64,000 nucleotides of DNA from Gnetum montanum. Its lineage: Eukaryota > Streptophyta > Gnetopsida > Gnetales > Gnetaceae. The translations under genes were made by a program, and so were the position numbers. Position 1 is the stretch's first letter. Each line of letters starts with the position of its first letter. The DNA is taken from contig MNCI01010141.1 in the NCBI GenBank assembly GCA_015680685.1, forward strand, positions 283,286 through 347,285. Reading direction: 5' to 3'. The notes beneath the pieces were generated by a model. That model was not told the DNA's origin and made no database searches. It saw nothing but the letters and a program-made list of their open reading frames with translations. Positions 57,557-64,000 of the stretch are shown one piece after another.

Positions 57557-57574
57557 TAGCATTGTTGCCAAGGA
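57557..57574 (+). other. G4 primer-binding site, tRNA-Asp type, decayed
   Basis: TAGCATTGTTGCCAAGGA lies one base after the LTR. It differs from the plant tRNA-Asp complement by six transitions. Confidence 0.7.
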
Positions 57575-57701
57575 TAGTTAGCTATGTGTGCTACCTAGGA
57601 AGTTAGTGAAATCATGCAATAACATTATAATGAAGCCTAAAGTAAAAATCATTCAAATAAATAATAATAACACACATATACTATTTTTCTCAATCACTAA
57701 T

Positions 57702-59640
57702 ATGGCTTCCTCTCGTAGGGAAGATTCTCCATCACCATTCATAAGAAAACCTAATCAACAATAATAAGAAGGTTACAAGATGCCAATTCCTCAATAGTTT
57801 AAAGTGTTCTACACTTATCTAGATGAGTATACTCTAGACTTCACCTTTATCCTACATCAACATGAGTAGCTATGATGGAGGAACATGAAAGGCAACATCG
57901 TGTTACCTCTCGACTAATCTATTCCTACAATGCTATTGAACAATCCAATCAAGCTAGACATTACAATATTTAACTCTAAGTATGAAGTGCAAGATCATGC
58001 CTATCAAGATTATCATTCCACATAGGCATAGAAAAAGAAAGATTAGTTGATGGAAGCTTGATATGAGGCCTTAAAAGGAAAATGGAGCCATACCTACTTA
58101 TTCCTACAACCACATAAAGAAGGAGAGGACTTCATCTTGGGAACCTCTCAATACACAGATTCGCCTCCTCTCTTCAATGAGAAAACACTTAACAGGCGAC
58201 TACAGTCCACTATGGACAACCATGGTTCTAGGAAGAATGGATCCCATGATCAAGGGGCCTCAAATGGGGGCAATTAAGGTAAGAACAAGGACAAGCACCA
58301 ACACAAGGACAAACATGGTAACCATGATAGATACCAAAGAAGAGGAAGTAGTAGGCATCACATTGATGGTGGCTTCCCTTCCTCTTCGCCTTCTTCATCC
58401 TCATCGTCTTCCTTTTCCAACTTTAATTAGAACTACAGAGGCAACAAGGATCGGCATGGAGGTGAACGACAAGATCAGGATGATCGTAGATCCCATCATA
58501 ATGATAGAGACCGCAGGCATGAGTAGTAGGGAGATGATCATCATAGAGAAAGAAGGGATAGCATAGCTCATCATAGGCATCATCTGCTTGCTACAAGGAA
58601 CATGTTACACATTGTAAAGGCTATTAGAATACCAACAAGGCACATGAAAGATAGCCAAATCAAATGGTTAGATATGAATAATATCCCTAAGTTCAAAGGA
58701 GGATATAATTCAAAACCACAAAATCATTTACATGCCTTTCACAATGCCTATGTCTTACAGAACATGGGGAATGAATGGTAAAAATTGAATTTGTTTTCTA
58801 GGACACTCATCAATGAAGCTAAAAGTTGATACTAGTCCTTGGAATTAGAAATAATTTGAAGGTAGAGTACGATGCTTGAACTATTCAATGATAAGTGCAA
58901 GACGTACTCTTAAGTGTCCAACTTGAGAAGGAAAATCCAAGGTTAGAAGCAAGGCACACATGAGTCCTTAGATGTGGCCATGAGCAGTTACTACTCTTTG
59001 TTGCATTGATGCCTAAGCCATGGCTATTTTCAAAGGGATGAACTATGCCATATCATAGATATAATTTGAACTAAAATAAGGAGAACTCTTGGGATCTATG
59101 CCCAAGGAAGACTTTCAAAGCTAAGGGTCCATCAGATCCAAAGGTTCATTAAGCAAGTTGTGAAAGAAGAAGGTGAGATAAAAAAGAGAGAAAGTTCAGA
59201 AGAATACAACAAGAATTCCTCCCTCTACAACAGCAATGTCCATTTCTATAACAATGAGGAAGAGGCATTACTTGATGAAGTGGTGCAATGAAAAACCATG
59301 TTGACTGAAAAATCTATCTCTGATATATCAGTTAAGGTTGATAAAATGTGGAACTCATTGGACAAAAAATTTCAAACTATTCTAAGAATTACAAAGAGGA
59401 ATAGAGATCAAGGAGGTAGTGGACATGATAGAAAGAGGAAAAAGGAAGTTGAATGTGACCATCACAAAGCTAAGGGCAAGGCTACTATAGTAGAAAAGGT
59501 TGCAAATTTTGAAATTTGATGATGGGGGATGTGACATCTCTCAGTATGAACATCCTAAGGGATGTTTCCCTATTGTGTCATACTTACAAGAATCCAAGGA
59601 GTATGCATTAAATCCTAGATTAGCTAAATAGCAAGCACCC
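57702..59640 (+). pseudogene. G4 gag
   Basis: ATG at 57702 (MASSRREDSPSPF). The N-terminal block is DEYTLDFTFILHQHE. The Ser-rich run and the His/Arg/Asp-rich segment lie at about 58290-58590. The capsid-like part is IPKFKGGYNSKPQNHLHAF, and later YYSLLH..LSHGYFQRDELCHII. A Lys-rich linker (59298-59519) follows. The compact motif CDISQYEHPKGC at about 59530-59570 has Ser for the second Cys and keeps the His and the last Cys; LQESKEYALNPRLAK follows. Many stops interrupt it. Confidence 0.75.
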
Positions 59641-60329
59641 AGGAGGTTGCCTTATCCTTAAGGAAACTATCGGTGGTTTCACCAACAAGCCTACTATTTG
59701 AGTGAAGCACCACCTCAACCTCATGATCAATATCAACATTGGTAACACCCATAGTCATGGGAGATGCCACCTCTAAGGCAGCAATACTCTTACCGCCAGC
59801 CATATCCTTATGGGTACTACATTCAGCAACCTATCTCTACACGTGACTCTTCCAGTCATGCTTCCTTCTAACACTACTACTACCCTCCTGAATATTACAC
59901 AGCACCATCTCCAAGGAGGAGTTTCCATTTCCTTATTACCCTTCTCATTCTTTCACTCATGCACCTTCATCCTTAACTCCTTTACCATTACTCCATCTAT
60001 GCAAGGAGAAATACCAACCTAGTTGCAACAGAGAAATGCCACAAGGGTCATGAACTTACAGCTAGCTTCTAAGCTAAGTGGTTTTGACACTAAGCCTCAA
60101 AAAAGATCATTCTTCGAAACCAACAATCCAACAAAGCCCTCATAGACACTTGTGGCTACTAATCCTACTTCTCCTAACTCTTATGAAATGTCTCTCAATA
60201 ATCCTTCAAATCAAAATGCTCCTAAATTGCACATTGTAATATTAACCCATGCATTCATTAATTAGATTCAAGTAGGCAATCTTCCTAGGAAGAGATCTGG
60301 TCCTAGGAGTCCCCTCATCTACCTACTGA

Positions 60330-60735
60330 TCATAGAAAATGAACCTTGTAAGGCTCTTTTAGACTCAAGTTATAGAGTTAATTTAATATCACAATATATA
60401 TATACAAAGCTTGGAACCTGCCCATACTTAGAAAAGGCAACATTCACTTAAAATTGGTAGATCAATCCATCATGGTTCCCTTGGGCTTGGTGAAGGAGAT
60501 TGTGAACACTGTCTATGGGTGGTTCTATCTTATTGACTCTCTAATGATCCATGTGAATAACTACAAAGGCTACTCCCCTATCATTATGGGAAGAGCATGG
60601 TTGAGTACCATTAATGCATGGTTGGGGATAAGAGACCTCTTCTTGAAGATTTCTAAGGAGAATAAATTTGGTAAGATTGAAAATAAGTGTATTCCATGTA
60701 TCATGTATAGTAACATAGGGTGCCACTATGTGTAG
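60330..60735 (+). pseudogene. G4 aspartic protease region
   Basis: CKALLDSSYRVNLI has the catalytic Asp (60362-60364), but Gly is replaced by Ser. The open frame 60454-60735 carries VPLGLVKEIVNTVYGW, YSPIIMGRAWLSTINAWLGI and DLFLKISKENKF. It is the same layout as G2 and G3. Confidence 0.75.
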
Positions 60736-61039
60736 AAATTGTGAATTGTAAAAAGCATAACACTTAAAGCATGCAGGTAGTATGCATACATCACAAAAAT
60801 TCAAAGATGCCTATATGTAGTAGCCACAAAATATAAGGGCACCTAGTGGCTAATAGTTGAAATAGAGACCAACTCAACAATGTGCATGGAACCAATGAAG
60901 AGCCTCACAAGCTCTTATGTAGACAGCATGGACCAACTAGAGTAGATCCATCACCAACTCTTTGAAGAACAAGGTGAAATCAATTAGGGATAGTTGGAGA
61001 TCCTTGAAACATTCAAGTAGGAGATCCTTGAACTGAAAG

Positions 61040-61790
61040 CTCTACCAGATGGAATGAAATACACCTTTCTAAATAATGGCAAGCTAGTTATCATTAATGC
61101 CACTCTTACTCCCTTGCAAAATGAGAACCTATTGGAAGTTGTTAACAAATGGTTAATAGCCTTTGCTTGATCATAGCATGAGCTTACAAGAATCAATCTT
61201 AGGATATGTTATCATAGGATCTATATAGACTCCTCCATAAAACCAAAGAGGCAATCATGGAGGAGGTTGAACCTCAAGGTCAAAAAAATCATGAAGGAAT
61301 AAATTGAGAAACTCCTTAAGGCAAGGTTCATTTCTCCAATTGTGAATAGTGAGTGGGTTAGCGCACTTGTCATAATGCCAAAGAAAGAAGGGAAGTAGAG
61401 AATCTACATAGATTTTAGGTTTTTGAACATGGAAACTTAAAAAGATCACTTTCCCTTGCCATTTGTGGACCAAGTGTTGGATACAATTTCAGGGCATTGC
61501 TATTATAGCTTTCTCAATAGTTATAGTGGCTATAACCAAATCTAGATTACACCATAGGATTAGGCCAAATTGATATTCACATGTTCTTGGGGGACTTTAA
61601 CATATTGAAAGATGCCCATCAGCCTATACAATGCTCTTGCTACTTTCCAATGCTTGGTCCTTAGCATCTTCCAATAGTATATTAGTATTAGGTTGGAGGT
61701 CTTCATGGGATGACATCTCCACCTACAACGCTACTTTTGAACAAGCCTTGGATTGTTTGGAGAAATTGCTTAAATGATGTGTAGAGATCA
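61040..61790 (+). pseudogene. G4 reverse transcriptase
   Basis: RT text includes YTFLNNGKLVIINATL, VNSEWVSALVIMPKKEGK, DHFPLPFVDQVLDTISGH and SYSGYNQI. At the catalytic box the frame reads VFMG then a stop, because one extra G (GGG at 61707-61709) shifts the frame inside the box. Many TAGs also occur. It is inactive beyond doubt. Confidence 0.8.
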
Positions 61791-62560
61791 ATCTTAGGCT
61801 CAATTGGAAAACAAGACATTTAATGGCCCAAGAAGGCATTGTCTTGGGGTACCATATTTCTAATAAGTGGATCAAGGTTGACCTAGAAAAAATAAGGGTC
61901 ATCTAAGGAATCAACAGACAACTTGAAATTGTTAAAGATGTGAGATCATTCCTTGGACACACTGGTTATTATAGGTGCTTTATTGAAAACTTTTCTAAGA
62001 TTGCCAAACTATTGGTAGAGCTCATAAAGAAGGATGCACTATTTTTTTTTTGGACTAAGGAATGCGAGCATGCATTCCAGCACCTTAAGAAAAAGCTCAT
62101 AGAAACACCAATCCTACAAGCTCTAGATTGGTCTAGACCATTTCATATCATGACATATGAATCCAACTATGCATTAGGATTCATACTTACACAACTAGAT
62201 TATTAGAAACATCTATATTATATCCACTATACATGTAGGAGCATTGTGGGTGCACAGCTCAATTACACCACTATTGAAAAAGAACTCATGGTTGTGATGT
62301 ATGCTCTAGAGAAATTTAGGCACTATGTGCTTGGATATAATGTGTTTGTGCACATAGACCACAGTGTTATCTAGTTCCTCATGAACAAACGAATAGTGAG
62401 CCCTCGTGTTATACAGTGACTAGTGATCTTGTAAGAGTTTGATCTTACAATAGTGGATAGAAAGGGAATCAAGAACATGGTTGCTAACCACTTGTCTTGG
62501 TTACAATGGGATAGTAAGGAGGAGAAGAGCCCACTCTCAGACCAATTCCCTAATAAACTC
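61791..62560 (+). pseudogene. G4 RNase H
   Basis: The open frame 61940-62206 has SFLGHTGYYRCFIENFSKIA and the RNase H start HIMTYESNYALGFILTQ, where the first catalytic Asp is Tyr. EKFRHYVLGYNVFVH and NMVANHLSWLQWDSKEEKSP end the domain near 62525. Confidence 0.8.
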
Positions 62561-62639
62561 CTCTTTACTAGTGTTATGAACAAACAAGACCCCAAGGAAA
62601 TCAATTGGTACAAGAACATACTATCCTACATGCTCAATC

Positions 62640-63760
62640 AAGACATGCCATAGGTGTGGTACAACAAGAAGAAATAGCAATTTCTTCACTAGGTCAAACA
62701 TTTCAAGGAGATCAATGGTAATCTTTACAAGGTTTATGGAAATGATCTGGTAACTTGATGTGTCCCTAATGTGGATCAACTGCAAGTACTCCAAGATGCA
62801 CATGAAGACCCTTGTGGAGGCCACTATGTTGGGAGGAGAATGACCATTAATATCCTCATGGTAATATTGACACTTTTCAGGGATGCCCATCATTTTGTCT
62901 ACTCCTATGATTGATGCCAACATGATGGGGGAATGATTTCTCATATGGAAGGGTCCCAATAGTGGATCCAACCATTGGAGTCTTTAAACCTTTGTGGAAT
63001 TAACTTTATGGGGTCCATCAACACCATGTCCAATGGGAAGGCCTATATAATTGTAACTATTAAATATTGCTCGAAATGGACTGAAGCTACGATCATTATT
63101 GACTATACACCCTTTACAGTGGCTTAGCCTATACAATAATATGTTGTAAATAGCTTTAGCATGCCAAGGACACTTATTTCTAATAACAAAACACACTTCA
63201 TGGGTGCCACTTTTAGTCAACTCATGTAATGCTTAGGGGTTGAGCATAAATTAGCAAGTCCATACCATCCCCAAGCTAACAATCAAGTTGAAGTCACAAA
63301 TAGGAAGATAACCAAAATACTAACACATACCATTAGTAAATATAGGAGGGATTGGAGCTCTAAACTTGACAATGCCCTTTGGGCCTACTATTTAACATGG
63401 AAACTTCCTATTTGATACTCTCCCTATGAGCTTGTATATGGAAAGCTCCCAACACTTCCTATCCAAGCAGAACTTCGTACAGTATCAACTGCATGTGACC
63501 TCAACTTGGACCTAAGCCTAGTATAGAAAGAAAGATTTATGAACCTTAACATGCTAGATAAGAATCGATTAGTGACCCTATCATCTAACAAAGTGCACAA
63601 GGCATACAACAAATGATGTCATGACCTTCAGATTAGGAAAGTTAAATTTCAACCAAGAGATAAGGTGCTCTATTAGAATCCCATGCACATACCTCAACAA
63701 ACTAATTTTCAAATGTTATGAAAGGACCCTTATCATTTATAAAACCTTTCTATCTAGGAC
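62640..63760 (+). pseudogene. G4 integrase
   Basis: The zinc region is VLQDAHEDPCGGHYVGRRM; the CX2C half is poorly kept. The core has LCGINFMGSINTMSNGKAYI, with Asn for the first catalytic Asp, and LISNNKTHFMGATF, with Asn for the second. SPYHPQANNQVEVTNRKITK follows, then WAYYLTWKLPI.YSPYELVYGKLP and, in the C-terminal part, KFQPRDKVLY. Both catalytic Asp are lost. Confidence 0.8.
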
Positions 63761-63915
63761 CACGTTAATATACTAGCCTGACATCCTAAATAAGAAGTTT
63801 TTAGTCAACACTCAATAAATAAAGCCTTTTCATGAACAACAAGTAATCAGTGAACACAATGCCTCAACAAATGATCAAGTACGCTTGATTCTTTAGATCT
63901 TTTCCTTCCAACTTA

Positions 63916-63928
63916 GTTGTGGGGGAGA
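63916..63928 (+). other. Candidate polypurine tract of G4
   Basis: GTTGTGGGGGAGA is the right kind of purine tract after integrase. The text that follows (TGGCCATCCATG) starts with TG but does not match the G4 5' LTR start, so either a spacer precedes the 3' LTR or the 5' LTR has changed. Confidence 0.5.
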
Positions 63929-64000
63929 TGGCCATCCATGTTGAGATCTTGTGAAGTGGCTTCTTAGTTTTTAACTTTTTTTTTTGTTTTACACCATCTT

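Larger units (their letters stand above)
56699..64000 (+). mobile_element. G4: Ty3/gypsy element running to the window end
   Basis: 5' LTR, tRNA-Asp primer site, gag, protease, RT, RNase H and integrase are in normal order. A purine tract appears at 63916-63928, but the text after it does not match the start of the 5' LTR. It is heavily decayed, with many stops and frameshifts, and belongs to the same lineage as G2 and G3. Confidence 0.85.

Overview
The window is nuclear DNA of a seed plant. The evidence is a spliced plant-type gene with GT...AG introns, plant LTR retrotransposons primed by tRNA-Asp or initiator tRNA-Met, degenerate TTTAGGG telomere-type repeats, and AT-rich sequence with CpG sites eroded to TpG/CpA. 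The pile of old, unremoved LTR elements would suit a very large genome such as a gymnosperm's, but that is inference; the species cannot be read from the sequence.

One host gene is visible, at 2985-4234: a four-exon class-I glutamine amidotransferase of the plant gamma-glutamyl peptidase type. A one-base deletion falls in its catalytic-His motif. Nearly everything else is retrotransposon. I saw no RNA gene, CRISPR array or other host gene, although the RNA-gene scan by eye was not exhaustive.

From 6.35 to 37.3 kb lies a minus-strand Ty3/gypsy element, G1 (Athila/Tat-like), cut into pieces by later insertions. Its integrase (6350-7544) is separated from its RNase H and RT (18469-19551) by a Copia-like element C1 (7545-18468). 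C1 has a second, inverted relative C2 (8463-13941) inside its 5' LTR. The RT is split again by E3 (19552-25775), a 6.2 kb LTR element with no coding capacity, flanked by CATGA. The gag is split by G2 (28550-36455), a 7.9 kb Ty3/gypsy element flanked by GTGGA.

A second partial copy of the same family, G1' (40236-44764, same strand), contains neither E3 nor G2. It shows both insertion sites empty, which confirms the two junctions independently. Between G1 and G1' lie about 1.8 kb of unassigned sequence, about 480 bp of degenerate telomere-like repeat (39077-39560) and another unassigned stretch.

To the right, G3 (44765-51105, plus) starts inside the G1' LTR and is truncated within its integrase. 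An unassigned stretch with a decayed coiled-coil reading frame follows. G5 (about 53100-55911, minus) keeps its 5' LTR, PBS and gag. G4 (56699 to the window end, plus) keeps LTR, PBS, gag, protease, RT, RNase H and integrase. All are full of stops or frameshifts and none could move by itself. G2, G3 and G4 share one gag design: a conserved N-terminal block, a Ser-rich then His/Arg/Lys-rich segment, the capsid-like region, and a compact Cys/His motif spaced CX2CX3HX3C instead of the usual CX2CX4HX4C. This shared design and the cross-checked nest are the most distinctive things here.
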